Shown: positions 35,601-48,767, counted from the stretch's first letter. The stretch is DNA of 64,000 nucleotides from Cenococcum geophilum 1.58 (GCA_001692895.1 KV748179.1:2462459-2526458); one strand, 5' to 3'. Notes: generated by a model from the sequence alone, not told the origin. Numbers and translations: made by a program.

Positions 35601-38600
35601 TAGAGGGAGCTAGTAGTAGAGCCTTAGACCCTTAAAGGAATTTAAAGACAATACCTAAATTTATAAATTAAGTGGTAAGATTAATAGTTTGAGGTATTAA
35701 TAGATAGTAGAGTAATAAGGAACTATATCTCGCTAGCAGCAGTTAAAAGAATGGGATTACTATATAGGAAAAAGGAGCACCCTTACCTATTAGTTACAAT
35801 TTTAGGAGATTTAATAGCCTACAGAGGAGGCATTATTAATCTTAAAATAGGACCTATTTAGTTAACTATTAAAGGGAGATAAATTAAGATGTCTTTTAAT
35901 ATATTACTATTAGGGAATAATAAGGCAGTACTAGAAATGTCTTGGTTATAGGAATATAATTTAAGGATTAATTAAATTATAGGTTAAGTCGATATTAGAG
36001 GTACTTAACACTGTAAGATATAATAATAAGCTAAGTTAGTATGGTACTAAGTAGGAGCAACCTATAAAGAAACAGAAAAAGGACTAAGCTATATACTAAA
36101 GAGATACCATAAATATAGTAAGAAACTATAATTACCGGAAAGTAAAAAGCTGTTAGAGTATATAGTATAGGACTATAAGATAGAATTAGAACTAGAAATA
36201 AGTTTAAGATTCTTTTTAATCTATAAGCTTACCGAAGAAGAAGGTAGAGCACTTAAAGAGTTTATCTAGGAAAACTTATAAAAGGGATATATTAGACTAT
36301 CGTAGTTATTAGCGGGTTATCCAGTACTATTTATACTAAAGAAAAACGGTAAATTAAGACTATGCATTAACTATAGACAGTTAAATAGCATTATTAGAAA
36401 GGATAGGTATCCTTTACCCTTAATTAGCAAAATCTAAGATAGGATAGGTAATGTATAAATCTTTATAAAGATAGATCTAAGATAGGCGTACTATTAGATT
36501 AGGATTAAGGAAGGCGACGAATAGAAGGCAGCCTGTAGGTTAAAGGAAGGACTATATAAACTATTAGTTATGCAATTCGGGCTTATAAACGCACTAGTAA
36601 TATTCTAGAAGCGTATTAACAATATATTAGGAGAACACTTAGATGAATTTATTATAGTATATCTTAACGATATTATTATCTACTTAATAACTAAGGAAGA
36701 GCATAGAGAACACGTTAAATAGGTCTTAAAGAGACTATAAGAAGAATAGATGCTAGTAGTAATTAAGAAATACGAGTTCTTTACTAGGAAGACTAATTTT
36801 ATTAAATTTATTATTAAACTAGGCTAACTTAGTATAGATCTAAAGAAGATTGAGGCTATAGTAAATTAGTAAGAATTAAAGAATGTTATATAGTTAAGAT
36901 TGTTCCTAGGGTTTTATAATTACTATAAAAGGTTTATAGTATAATGGTTAAAGGACATTAAACTATTTATGCGATTAATAAAGAAAGAAGAACTATAGGT
37001 ATGGGGAGAGGAACAGTAAGAATTATTTAAGAAAGTTAAAGAATTATTTACCTAGGAGCTAGTTCTTAAGATCTATTAACTAGGATTAGAAATGGTTATA
37101 GAGATAGACGTATTAGACTATATACTAGGGGCGTGCTTTATATAAAAATATTAAGATAGATAGCACCTAGTAGTATACTATAGTTAGAAGACAATACTAC
37201 CGGAGTTAAACTATGACATCTATAATAAGGAGTTATTAGATATAGTTATAGTATTAAAGAAATAGAGAGCATTCTTATAAGGTATAGAAAAACTATTTGT
37301 AGTTAAGACGGATTATAAGAACCTAATAGGATTTTTAATAATAAAAAGGAACTTAACTAAAGATAGGTTAGATGGGCAGAGATACTTGCGAAATACTATT
37401 TTAAGATTTAATATACTAAAGGTATAGATAATACGCAAGCAGACGCTTTAAGTAGAAAGGCTAAACTATAAAACAATAAAAAGCTATTAGGGACTTTACT
37501 GCGAAAAGACATAAACGGATTAATTAGGTATAATTACCTAAAGAGTGTAGTAACTTAGGAAGATAATAAACTAGAAAGGATTTATAAGTCATTAAAAAGC
37601 TTTTAGACGTAAAGAATTCTAAAAGTATAGCTAAAAGATTTATAGACGGATATGTACGAAAATTAAGAAGTAAAGTATATCCTAAGAAGCATAGTAGAAT
37701 AATTTGTAGAAGATTTCTATAAAGGAATGACTTAGGGATATAATAGAGCTATAGGCTTAGTATTAAGACTCTAGGAGGAGTATATTATTAATAAAATTTA
37801 GGGCTTAGCGCGAAAAGTTATAAAAGAATATTTAGATTGCTAGAGAAATAAACTAACGAGGCATAAGCTATATAGAGGGCTATAACCTATTAAAATACTA
37901 GAGAAACTATAGGAGGTTATATTATAGGACTTTATTATTAAGTTATTAAAATTAAGAGATCCTATTACCGGATAAGATTATAACGCGATCTTAGTGATAG
38001 TAGATAAGCTTATAAAGTAGGGATACTTTATAGCATATATAGAAGAAATATTAGCAAAAGACATCGCTAGAATCTATATTAAGGAAGTATTTATAAGATA
38101 TAGAGCATTAAGTAAGATTATATTAGATAGGGATCTAAGATTTATAGTAGCATTTTAGAAGGTATTCTTGGCGGAATAAGGAGTTAGAGTAGTAACTTTT
38201 ACCGTATATTATCCGCAGACAGACGGTTAAACAGAAAGATTAAATTAAATATTAGAGCAGTATTTAAGGCACTATATTAATTACATATAGAATAATTAGG
38301 TATTATTATTACTAGTTATATAGTTTATATATAATACAATACTATAAAAAGGGATAGGCATATTACTATTTAAGGCAAATTATAGATATAAGCTAAGAAT
38401 ATTATTGTTACTATAGTAAGCAAAAAAAAACAAGTAGCACAGCTAAAGAAAGAATAAAAATATTAATAAATCTTTATATAGACCTTATAGAATTAGTAAA
38501 GAAGGTATAAGAGAGAATAAAAAAGTACTATAATACTAAGAGATCTAAGGGACCAGATCTTAAGGGGGGAGATAAAGTGTGGCTACTATATAAAAATTTT

Positions 38601-39000
38601 AAGAGTTAATAACTAAGTAAGAAGTTAAACTATATTAGACTAGGACCTTTTGAAATTATATAAAGAATTTTACTAGTTACGTTTAAGTTAAACTTACTAG
38701 CTAAGATAAAGATCTACCCTATATAGTATATTACAATACTAGAGCTAGTATATAGGAATATTAAGCCACTAGTTTACAAGACAGACACGTATAAAGGATA
38801 AAAAGAAGATAAATAGTAAGTTTTAAAGGTTATTAGTTATAAGGACATTAACAATAAAATATAGTACAAGGTAAAGTAGATAGGCTATAATAAGACTACC
38901 TAGGAGCTATTAAAGAATCTAAAAAATGCTATAGGAAAGGTATAGGAGTATCGGAAGAAATTAAGTTAGGTAGTATTAATAAAGAAGGATTGCTAAAAAA
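32685..39000 (+). pseudogene. Gypsy-B gag-pol, RIP-mutated
   Basis: Gag starts at a preserved ATG (MPLKALATT). The order of domains matches Gypsy-A: gag, protease near 35700, RT near 36300-36700 ([20 protein letters not shown]; the YxDD region reads YLNDIIIY near 36665, one Asp kept), RNase H near 37300, integrase 37700-38500 and a chromodomain near 38870-38935. Stops occur at most Trp and Gln positions. Confidence 0.87.
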
Positions 39001-39289
39001 AATAAGTCACCTAAGGGGGACCTAAGAAGAGCAGTTGCTAAGCTACTTAGATCTATTTCCTTCTCTATTAGAAGAGAATCCGTTCTTTTATTACTAAGTT
39101 CCTATAAACCCTATTCTATAAGTTTCTACTCCTTAAAACGGACCTTCTTATAAACATTTTTAAGACAGAGCAAACGAGTAGACGCCGCGATGCGAGCATT
39201 TAAGGCCTTCTATTCCGCATCCTAAGAACGTTTTAACTTAGTAAGGGCTTAAAACAGTTCATTATCTAGCCGCGTAGTAGTAGATTAAA

Positions 39290-39735
39290 TACGAGACTCT
39301 AAGACAAATTAATTAGGGAACTAGACAACTATTAAGATTAATAGATTACGTATATTTAGCATTAAAGGTAAAGCAAATGTTATAGGATAAATAAATATTT
39401 ACTTTAGTATACTTTAAGTAAGAGGGCGGTTATTATAAAGATAGGTTTGCTAACGTAATACAAACTAACCCCTCTTTTAAATAACGAGAATATAGAGATG
39501 GTATAATCTTACTAAGAGATAATATTGTAGTAACAGTGCGAATACGACGGGTAGTTAAAGAAGAAGAAATTGCTTTAGGTATAATAAGTAACAATATTAA
39601 CTAAATTAATTAGACGGATATTATACCTCTAGTAAATAACTTAGAGATATTAGGAATCTTTAAGGACGAAGATAAAGAGGAGGGAGATAGTGTTACGGAC
39701 GCTTTAAGTACTATATTATAACTACTTAGAGAAGA
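39290..39735 (+). pseudogene. Gypsy-B third ORF running into the 3' LTR
   Basis: The same frame as in Gypsy-A: YETLRQIN, YVYLALKV, DRFANVIQTNPSFK, DGIILLRDNIVVTVRIRR, EIALGIISNNIN and IFKDEDKEEGDS, passing into the LTR as VTDALSTIL*LLREEL. An A-run near 39733 shifts the frame. Conservation of frame and sequence in two separately inserted copies supports a real coding region. Confidence 0.5.
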
Positions 39736-40116
39736 GTTAAAAAAAAAGCTAGTTGGTTAATATAAGTATAGTTTAGGATAGAGCCAATAGAGCTATATAA
39801 CGAGGAATAATAACTAAGGTCACGTAACGTAATCTATAGGATCTATAGGATCTATATAATCCGTAATAGAGTAGATAAAATACACGTATATTATATACAA
39901 GAAGAATTTTATAGGAGTATAGTTGTGTATTTAAGGACCCTTAATCCCTATCTAGATAGTTCCTTCCTTATAGTAATTCTTAAAATATAATTGGAGTTAA
40001 TCTATTAGGCAACCACTCCACCAGTTATTATTACGTTATTAACTTTAATTTACATTACCTATATATCTAGCCTATTAACGAGCCTATTATAATACCTACT
40101 ATAAGGTTCCGTTATA
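39691..40116 (+). repeat. Gypsy-B 3' LTR
   Basis: TGTTACGGACGC to CCGTTATA, 426 bp, followed by CGTAA. Confidence 0.92.
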
Positions 40117-42354
40117 CGTAACCTTTAAAAGTATAGACCCTATATAGAATTAACAATCCTAGATAATATAATATACTATACTTAGCCCTTATAGGCTACT
40201 TACGCCGTATATACGCTTTACTAAAGCTTGCTATTTACCTATAATCCTAATACCCTTAGGCCCTAAACTAGTTAACCCCTAAAGCCTTAGATATAAATTA
40301 TATACTAAAGATCTATAAATTAGTTACGTTTTCTTATAAAATAAATTAGTTAGTATTTCTCTAGTAAAAATTAGACCCTATATTATCTTGCCTATTCTAT
40401 ATAGGTGTTATAAACTTTCTCTAGTATTCTGCAATTTTTTACGGCTGTTAGCCCGTATATAATTAGGTTTATATTATTAACAAAGCCTATTCCCTAGGTT
40501 ACCCCTTTCTTAAAGGAGTTAAGTAGATTACTTATAAAGAAAAGGAAGAGTATAGGCGAGAGGGGTAATCCTTATAGTATTCCTGTTATAACTGTAATAG
40601 GGGGGCTCTAGTATCCGCTAAAGACTAATAATATTTCTTTTTAACTTATAAACCGTTAAATAAATTATATAATCCATTTTAGGAAGCCTTTTGCCTTAAA
40701 GATATATAGGAGACGCTTATAGGGTATATTATTATAGGCGCCACTAATATCTAGGCTAAGTATTAATACTATAAAGTCCCTTCGCATTACCTATGCAGAT
40801 TTAATAGTAGTAGCGAGTAGCGTAAGTGCTAATAGTGTTAAGCGGTTTTTTCTTACCCCTATTTAGCTCTGTAGTAGTAAGGCGTGTTCTTTAGCCGTGT
40901 CTACTATATAGTCCACTATTACCTTTTCTAAGATCTTACTAATGGTGTTTTTTAGGGCAATAGGGCGGTAGCTTCCTAGGATTAAGTAATTTACTTTACC
41001 TTCTTTTTATAGGATAACCGTTATTATAGATCTTCCAAGTTATAGGTAGTAGCCTATAGTAAAGTATACTCTAGCTATATCTGTAAGCTAGGGTGCTATA
41101 AGTAGTTTATAGGTCTTTAAGGCCTTATTTAGAATCCTATCTAGTCCTAATATTATATTATTTAAAAGGTAGCTAATAGTTTTAGCTATTTCCTCTATTA
41201 TTATATCGCTATTAACCCGCAGGCAAGTTACTGGTATTTCCCCCGTAATATTACTAAGGTCTACTAGAGCTAGTTAGGGGGAAAACCTTTCTATAAGGAT
41301 CTTTACCTTATTATTATTATTATTAGTGGCCTATAATTCCCCTACTCTTTATAGGGGTGGTAGGTATAAGTCTTCTACTAATTACCCTACCTTTTTCTTT
41401 ACCTATTTTGTTATAGCCTATAGGCCCTTATTATAGGGGAGGCTTAGGTTAAAAGTATACTTATTTATAAACCGTCTCTAGTTATTTCTTGCTTCTTTTT
41501 TTAGGGTATTCTTTAACTAGTTTCTTATATCTTTATATTATCTCTTATTTTTAAGGTTATAGCTACTTATATATTTCCTTCTTACTTATTATTAGCTAGC
41601 TATAAGAACCGCGTATTATACGGACTATGCGTATTATATATAGGGGCCTAGTCTTAAGACTGGGCAGTGCTCTTCTAGCCCATTTTTAATCGCTGCTTAA
41701 ATCCTTTTTAGTCTTTAGTTAATTTCCTTAGGGGTAGCTAATAAGCCCCGCTTGTTTAGTATTAGGTAGATTTCCTTTAGGTCTTAGAGTTATTATTTAA
41801 CTATATTAAGGAAACTATTTGCCTTAAGCATCCTTATTATATATCTTTTGCTATTTAGTTACGCCTTAATATCTAAATTTAGCTATATCTGGATAGGGAT
41901 ATAGTCTAAAGTAAGTGCCTATTCTTCTTTAGGGTTATACCTTTTAAGTCTTTAGTATAGGCCTTTATCCATAAATATAAGGTTAATTATACTTTTAGCG
42001 GATCCTTATTACTATATAATTACTTTAGGGAGGGTAGCTAGCTTAAGGCCCTAGGTGTCTATAGCTTTTAGTAGGCACTTTACCTATTATTTAGTAGCGA
42101 TATAGATACCCCCCTACCGCGGGTAATAGAGGTTTATATCTCCTAATAGGATAAACTCTATGCCTTTAGTTTTAAGCAAGCTTATTATTAATATAATATT
42201 CTCTATTTATGGGACACCTTTAACCCTAAGGTTATATACATTAATAATTTATACTAGACCCCTATATATCTAGATTATTATAACTAAAATATCTAGATTA
42301 ACTACCTGTTATAACTATAAGGATAGGCTAATAGCCTTATTAATTATAAAGTAT
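40117..42354 (-). pseudogene. LINE2 copy L, 5' segment: APE and RT
   Basis: On the minus strand this runs from the endonuclease (INVYNLRVKGVP near 42230; FILLGDINLYYPRWGG near 42150) to the linker (NNNNKVKILIERFSP near 41310) and RT. RT motifs include GSYRPIALKNTISKILEKVI near 40970 and GIL*GLPLSPILFLFFISN near 40570-40520. The 5' end of the APE domain is cut by Gypsy-C at 42354/42355. The RT continues across Gypsy-B into 32215. Confidence 0.85.
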
Positions 42355-42564
42355 TGTAACGGGACTAGCCCAGTTACAGTAGGAATATCTTAGTAAAATA
42401 CTCGATAGATGAATTCCGACGCTTTGACTAAAATCTGCCAAATTAATTAAATTACCAAAGTCCGTTAAAGACCGCATGCGTATATATATACGCATCGACC
42501 ACTAAGCCCCTAACTATTTAATTATATAATTCTCTTATTATTCCTTTCTCTTCTTTATATAACA
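42355..42564 (+). repeat. Gypsy-C 5' LTR (end approximate)
   Basis: The inner end is set at a TATAACA near 42564 by the TG...CA rule, because the other LTR is truncated before this point. It includes a TATATATATACGC stretch and is moderately RIP-mutated. Confidence 0.6.
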
Positions 42565-42687
42565 TCTTGTTCTTAGCGAGAGCTATATACCCTTAGATTT
42601 AGATAGAATTTATATTATTCCTTTAAATCTTCCCTAAAGTCTCTCCGCGCCCTTATATTACGTTACGTTAATACTAATACCCTTAAA

Positions 42688-45600
42688 ATGGCAAATAAAC
42701 TTAAATCCGCCACGTTAACTATTATAGCCCTAGTTAGGGAATAAATAACTATAATATAATAGTCCTTTATAGATGCCTTGGCCTAGTAATAAACTATACT
42801 AAAAGCTTAGCATTAGTAATTAATTAAAGTAATATATAAAGAACTCTATAACGCCAAAGTACTCGCGTTAGAGACCCTAATAGTAACACCTATAAATAAA
42901 ATTAAAACAACTATATATAAACCCAACCTATTAAATATAAACCCTAAACTAGTAACGGTAGCTTAACCCATACCTGTAATAAACCTAGTACCTATTATAA
43001 AACCTAAAAAGCTCCCTAACCCTCTAATATTTAATAGAAATTAAAATAACCTATATCCCTTTATAACTAAGCTCCATTTTAAACTTTTAATAAACTATAA
43101 CTAATACTCCACCAAAACTAGTAAGATTAGCTATAAAATATCTCGTTTAAGTAAAGACGCTATATAAACTATAGATCCATTCTTTTATAACGGCACCTTT
43201 ATTAATTTTAAAAAATTTATCTCTCTACTAGAATAAATGTATAATAACGCTAGCCGCGAACATATAGCTATTACTAAACTTAAAAACCTATAATAACGGA
43301 ACCGAGACTTTACTAGCTTCTTTTTGGAATTTTTAGGCCTTATTAGTAAACTAGATTAGAATAAAGCCGCTAGAGTTACTACTCTCCGCTAAGCTATTTT
43401 GGATAAAATTAGAGTATAGTTAGTAAGCAGAGAACTACTAAAGGACTTACCTAAATTTACTATAATATATTAACAAATTAATAAAGACCTTTAATATAAC
43501 AAATAGACTCGTTCCCTAAAGCCAACTACACCTTATATTTAAAACTCTATAAAACTAGTATATACCCTAAAGCGTAATCCGTCTCTAAGACCCAAAAGCC
43601 CTATATATAACCCTATAGATCTTAATACCACCTAATCCTATACACCCTTAAAAACTAACAAATAAAGAATATAAGCTGTAAATAGAGAATGTTTTAGATA
43701 TAGAAAAAAGGGATATATTTAAAGGGATTATTAAACTTACCCTTTTAAAAAGGTCCACCGTAGCTCTTTTTAGTCCTTAAGTTGTACTTATTCTATAAAT
43801 TATACTTAGTTGCTATAACGTATCTTACCTTTAGTTAACTTAGAAAATAAATTATTCTAGGGCTAAGTCGCGCCTTAGGATAAAAAGTAGAAGAGCATAA
43901 GTATTTAGGCTCTTTTAGCGCTAATATATAATATAACTCCCTTAATATACTTAGCGAAATTTAAATACTTAAAAAATAGAAGGAAATATAAATCTTTATA
44001 GACAGCGGAGCTACTAGCATAGGCTTTATTAATATAAACTACGCGAAAACTTAATGCTTAAATTTTAAAAAAACTTAATAAGCCCTAAGGCCTATAAGGC
44101 TTTAATAGTAAGCCTTTAATATATAGCAAATTAACGCACTACGCTCTTATAAAGATATAGATAGGTAAATACCTTAAATACGTTTCCCTATTTATAATAC
44201 CCTTAAAGTATTATAAGGTAATACTTAGATATAGATAGCTAAAATAATATAACCCTTTAATTAGCTAGGTTAAAGAAACACTAAAATTCCATATAACCTA
44301 CTACTAAAGTTATTACTTAAAATACTACTTGCCCTATAAACATGCATATAACTATTTAAATTTAATATAATATAAATTACCCTTACTATAAACCTTAAAC
44401 CAATATAATAAAGTTATAACTACCAATTGCGGTAAAGAATGCGAAGATAATATATTAAAACCCCTTAAAATTTATATAGTACAAGCCGCACCCTTTTATT
44501 TATTAGTAAGAAAACGAAACTATAAGATCTTTACTATAATACTAGAAGATATTAAGAAGGCGTTAGAACTAAAGCAATATATTAACCCCCGACCTCTTAT
44601 ACTTAAAAAATATTATAATCTAATTAATACGTTTAAGAAATAATTCGCAGATTAACTACCCCCACATTAAAATAAGTATAATTTTAAGATAGAACTTAAA
44701 CCTAGTATAACGCTAAAATTCGGCATACTATACAGTATATTATAAGAAGAGCTGCTTATAATATAATAATACCTTAAAGAGCACCTAGAGAAAGGATTTA
44801 TTTGCCCTAGTTAATTACTATTTACCTTACCTATATTATTCGTTAAGAAACCTAAAGGAGGCTTAGGGTTCTATATTAATTATTAAGCCCTAAATGCAAT
44901 TATAATTTAAAACTAATATCTAATTCCTCTACTTTAAGAAACGCTTAACTATTTAGTAAAAGTATAATACTTTACAAAGCTTAATATAGTCGCTGCCTTT
45001 AATTAAATCCGTGTTTATGAAGGAGATAAAAAGTATACGGCTTTCTGTATATAATAGGGACTTTTTAAATATTTAGTAATGCCGTTTAGTATAAAGAACG
45101 GTCCTAGTACATTTTAGTAATATATTAATAATACGCTTCGCAAATTCCTTAATATATTTATTACCGCGTATATTAATAATATCTTAATCTATTTATTTTT
45201 ACTTTTTAAGCATTAGAAGTATATCTAAATAGTTCTTAAATACCTATAAGATATAGGCTTATAATATAATATTAAGAAATACAAGTTCTATACGTCTAAA
45301 GTTATATACTTAGGCCTAATTATATTCCATAATGGAATTAAAATAGACCTTAAGAAAATCGCTGCAATTGTAAACTAGGAAAGTCCTAGTAGTATATAAA
45401 ATATCTAAGGATTTTTAGGATTCGTAAATTTCTACTATTAATTTATTAATCACTTCTTAAAAATTATTTAGCTATTAGTAAACTTAATAAGAAAAAATAT
45501 AAGATTTAAACAGACTATTAAATGCAAATAAGCTTTTAATGACCTAAAATATTATTTTATAACTACTCTAATTCTTACCTACTTTAATCTAAACCTTAAA

Positions 45601-48150
45601 TATATTATTAAAATAGACTCGTCTAATTATGCGCTAGGAGGAGTGTTATCGCAATATAATAAAAACAGCGAGCTACGCCTAGTAGCCTTTCTCTCCCGGA
45701 AACTTACCCCTACTAAATTAAACTATAAGATATATAATAAGGAACTATTTATAATTATTAGATGCTTTAAACAATGGCGTTTAAAACTTAAAGGATTGTT
45801 GTTCCTAATACGCGTATTAACGGACTATAAAAACCTATAGTACTTTATAACTATAAAGCAATTAATATAGCGCCAAATTTATTAGGCCGAATACCTTTTA
45901 TAATTTAACTTTAAGATTATGTACTAACCTGGTAAACTTAATTAGAAGCCTAACTTATTAATATAATAATTATAGAATTTACCTATAAACACCTCTAACG
46001 AACGGATTATAAATTAATTATAAATTCTACTACCTCCTAAACGCTTTAAGAAACTACGCCCTATGTTTTTAAATGCGGAGCTTAATAGGAATAAATTAGA
46101 AATTAATAAGTAGAATATAGAAATGTGAGGTGATAAGCTCCGCACCACTTAGCCACGGCATAAACCCCAAAAGGTAAGCGAGTGACTGGCTTGATGCCAG
46201 GCACTGCTGTGCGGAACAATATATATAGGCGAGGTGACTTCGTTACCTGACAATGATCCCTTCCAATGGCGACTATCCTTAGGCGTAACGTCCCGTCCCG
46301 TAGGCTTAGGGGCGCAGGATTAGGCCAGGCTACGGTCACTAATACGTTATCATGCCTAGGGGTTATCGCGCTTAATATACTGGACCTCTAGCAGCTACAG
46401 CGCGGCGCCTAAAGAGGTAAGCCTTGCGCTTTAATCGTAGGATGCAACTGGTTACTACTTAGCTGACGACCGGTAAGGCTGTCCCCGAGTCAGCCTAGGG
46501 TTTAAATGAGGTTCGTACCTACAAGGCCCCGGGTATTAAGCCAGTCACTATATAAGGTAATAAGCTCCGCACTACTTAGCCACGGTATAAACCCTAAAAG
46601 GTAAGTGAGTGACTGGCTTAATGCTAGGCACTGCTGTACGGAACAATATATATAGGCGAGGTGACTTCGTCACCTAACAAATATAGAAATTAATAAATTA
46701 ATAGAGCATAAATATAAGAATGACTTCTAGATAGTAAATATAATAAAAGCGATTTAAATAGGGAAACGGTAATATAAGGATATTACACTCGCTAAATGCG
46801 AAATCCGTAGTAATTGGTTATACTATTAATAGAAGATAGTAGTCCCAAATTCCAAACCCTTACGATTTAAGATACTCAAATTTATATACAATTCCCCTAT
46901 AGTAGGGCATTCTAGCCATATAAAGACCTATAAGATTATCTAATAAGTATATTACTAGCCTATAATATATAACTATATACGAAGATACGTTTAAGTATAC
47001 AGAATATATATATATAGGAAGACCTTTTATATAAAGAAGTAAGGAGTACTTTAACCGTTACTAATTTTAATGCAAAGATAGCAAGATATTTTAATTAACT
47101 TTGTAGTTAATCTACCTAACAGTAATAGGTTTATAAATATTATAGTAGTAGTTAACCGTCTTATAAAAATACGACATATAATTCCTATAGACTTAATTAA
47201 TATAATATTAGTAGCCGAATATTTTATTAAGCACGTCTTTAAGCTATACGGACTTCCTAATTTAATAATATCTAACTATAAAAGCTAGTTTATTTTAGAC
47301 TTCTAGCAAGCCTTATATAAACGATTAAGTATATAAATATAACTCTTAACTACATTTTATCTAGAAATAGACGGTTAGACTAAAATTATAAACGCGATTA
47401 TAAAACAATACCTATAAATATACTACTCCTACTTATAAGACAACTGGGAAAAGTGGCTACCTTTAGCTAAGTTTACTATAAATAATACAAGAAACGAATT
47501 AATAGGCATAATACCGTTCTATACAACCTACAAATAAGACCCTTAACTTAGATTCGAATTATAACCCAAAATTAATATAATAGGACCTATAATTAAGAGG
47601 ATTTAACTAATTAACACGTATAACTTCGCTAATTAAATAAAGTAGTTAACGGAACTATTATAAAGTAAATTAGCGTACGCTTAAACGGTATAGGAATAGC
47701 ATATAAATAAAGGACGAGCTCCGGCGTAGGACTTTAAGGAAGGTAATATAGTTTACTTAAATATATAAAACCTAAAGACTTAATAACCCTTAAAGAAACT
47801 AGACTAGAAGTTTACGGGCCTATATTAAATTAAAAAGAAATTAAGCCTATACGCTTATAAGCTTAAACTACTAACTAAAATAAAAATACATCCGACGTTT
47901 TATGTAAACTTACTATAACCCTTAAAAGGTAAACCTATAACTTGGGAAGTACCACCACTACCTCCTATAATTGTTAATAACGGTAATAGTTCTTACTTTA
48001 TTAACTCGATTAATAATATATAATAAAAAATACAATTTAAACAATTTAAACATCTTATTAAGTGGGAAGGATATAAAATATAAACTTAGGAAACCTATAA
48101 CTAGATTAAGACCGATACGCCCTCCCTAGTAAAAGAATTCCATAAAGACC
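42688..48150 (+). pseudogene. Gypsy-C gag-pol, RIP-mutated
   Basis: Gag begins MANKLKSATLTIIALV. A zinc knuckle reads ECFRYRKKGYI*RDY near 43690-43735. Protease FIDSGATSIGFI is intact near 43990. RT shows LPILFVKKPKGGLGFYINY near 44830 and YINNILIYL near 45170 (YIDDILIY expected). RNase H is the best-preserved block (45643-45840; VAFLSRKLTPTKLNY and NKELFIIIRCFKQW). The TRIM-like element interrupts before integrase. Integrase lies at 46690-47600 (KWLPLAKFTINNT near 47450). The chromodomain reads HLIKWEGYKI*T*E near 48050-48090. Confidence 0.87.
46124..46679. mobile_element. TRIM-like miniature LTR element, 556 bp
   Basis: Two 129-bp direct repeats (46124-46252, 46551-46679) begin TGTGAGGTGATAAG and end TTACCTGACA. 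They surround about 300 bp without coding potential. The right repeat shows RIP transitions relative to the left. It is flanked by the 10-bp direct repeat AATATAGAAA (46114-46123, 46680-46689). Each repeat ends with a hairpin-forming AGGTGACTTCGTCACCT. GC content is far above that of Gypsy-C, which it interrupts. A SINE-like origin is possible but the long direct terminal repeats favour a TRIM. Confidence 0.75.
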
Positions 48151-48310
48151 ATCCTTTGCGGCCTACTCTAGCTAAATAAACATAATATAAAGGTAAATAA
48201 CTGCTACCTAATATAAATACACGAAACACAATAATAGGAAGCTTAAAATTAAAAAAAACTTAAAATATATTATAACGTTTATGATACGATTATATAATAC
48301 ACAAGATATT

Positions 48311-48333
48311 AAAAAACTTTAACCACTAGTTAA
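48311..48333. repeat. Palindrome AACTTTAACC...AGTTAAAGTT in Gypsy-C
   Basis: With the flank GCCTAATTGGTTAGATCC it matches the coding-strand version of 6700-6740 in Copia-1. It lies between pol and the 3' LTR. Confidence 0.65.
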
Positions 48334-48406
48334 AGTTGCCTAATTGGTTAGATCCGCCTTACTAAGACCTACTGTAAAGATATTAGTTTTGCTTACTGCC
48401 TTAACT

Positions 48407-48452
48407 AAGCTAATAGCGATTTTCTATTCTAGGGATAGAAAATCCTAATTAG
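48407..48452. repeat. 46-nt shared hairpin (copy 3, in Gypsy-C)
   Basis: Core ATTTTCTATTCTAGGGATAGAAAAT, flanks GCTAATAGCG and CCTAATTAG. It is the same hairpin as at 2157 and 6602. Confidence 0.7.
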
Positions 48453-48576
48453 TCCATTTAATAATAGAATTAGCAAAACCCTATACCGCTACCTAACACG
48501 AAAATATAACACGCAATAAGTTATAAGTCTTAACTAAAATTAAATTATTTAGACCTTTAGCTAAAGGGGGGGGTAC

Positions 48577-48767
48577 TATAACGGGACTAGCCTAATTACA
48601 GTAGGAATATCTTAGTAAAATACTTAATAAATAAATTTTAACGCTTTAACTAAAATCTATTAGATTAATTAAATTACGAAAGTCTATTAAAGACTACGTG
48701 TATATATGCGCGCACATTAACCACTAAGCCCCTAACTATTTAATTATATAATTCTCTTGTTATTCCT
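48577..48767 (+). repeat. Gypsy-C 3' LTR, truncated
   Basis: Colinear with 42355-42547 and then broken off. The following base starts Gypsy-D RT in frame. Confidence 0.88.

Larger units (their letters stand above)
32216..40116 (+). mobile_element. Gypsy-B: complete Ty3/gypsy element, same family as Gypsy-A
   Basis: LTRs at 32216-32639 and 39691-40116; target duplication CGTAA (32211-32215, 40117-40121); inserted in LINE2. The uninserted site is seen at 63088-63095 (GTAGGCGTGACC). It is more heavily RIP-mutated than Gypsy-A. Confidence 0.93.
42355..48767 (+). mobile_element. Gypsy-C: chromodomain Ty3/gypsy, 3' LTR truncated
   Basis: The 5' LTR begins TGTAACGGGACTAG at 42355. The 3' LTR begins TATAACGGGACTAG at 48577, after a purine tract AAAGGGGGGGGTAC. 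The 3' LTR stops at 48767 in the middle (TTATTCCT), where Gypsy-D pol sequence starts, so no target duplication can be tested. It is inserted in the LINE2 endonuclease. Confidence 0.88.

Noticed and set aside
46103..46339. 78-codon minus-strand frame
   Set aside because: Lies across a TRIM-like terminal repeat and its junction with Gypsy-C.
46124..46679. tRNA gene or tRNA-derived SINE
   Set aside because: A weak B-box-like GGTTCGTACC occurs in the middle, but there is no cloverleaf, and the long direct terminal repeats fit a TRIM better.
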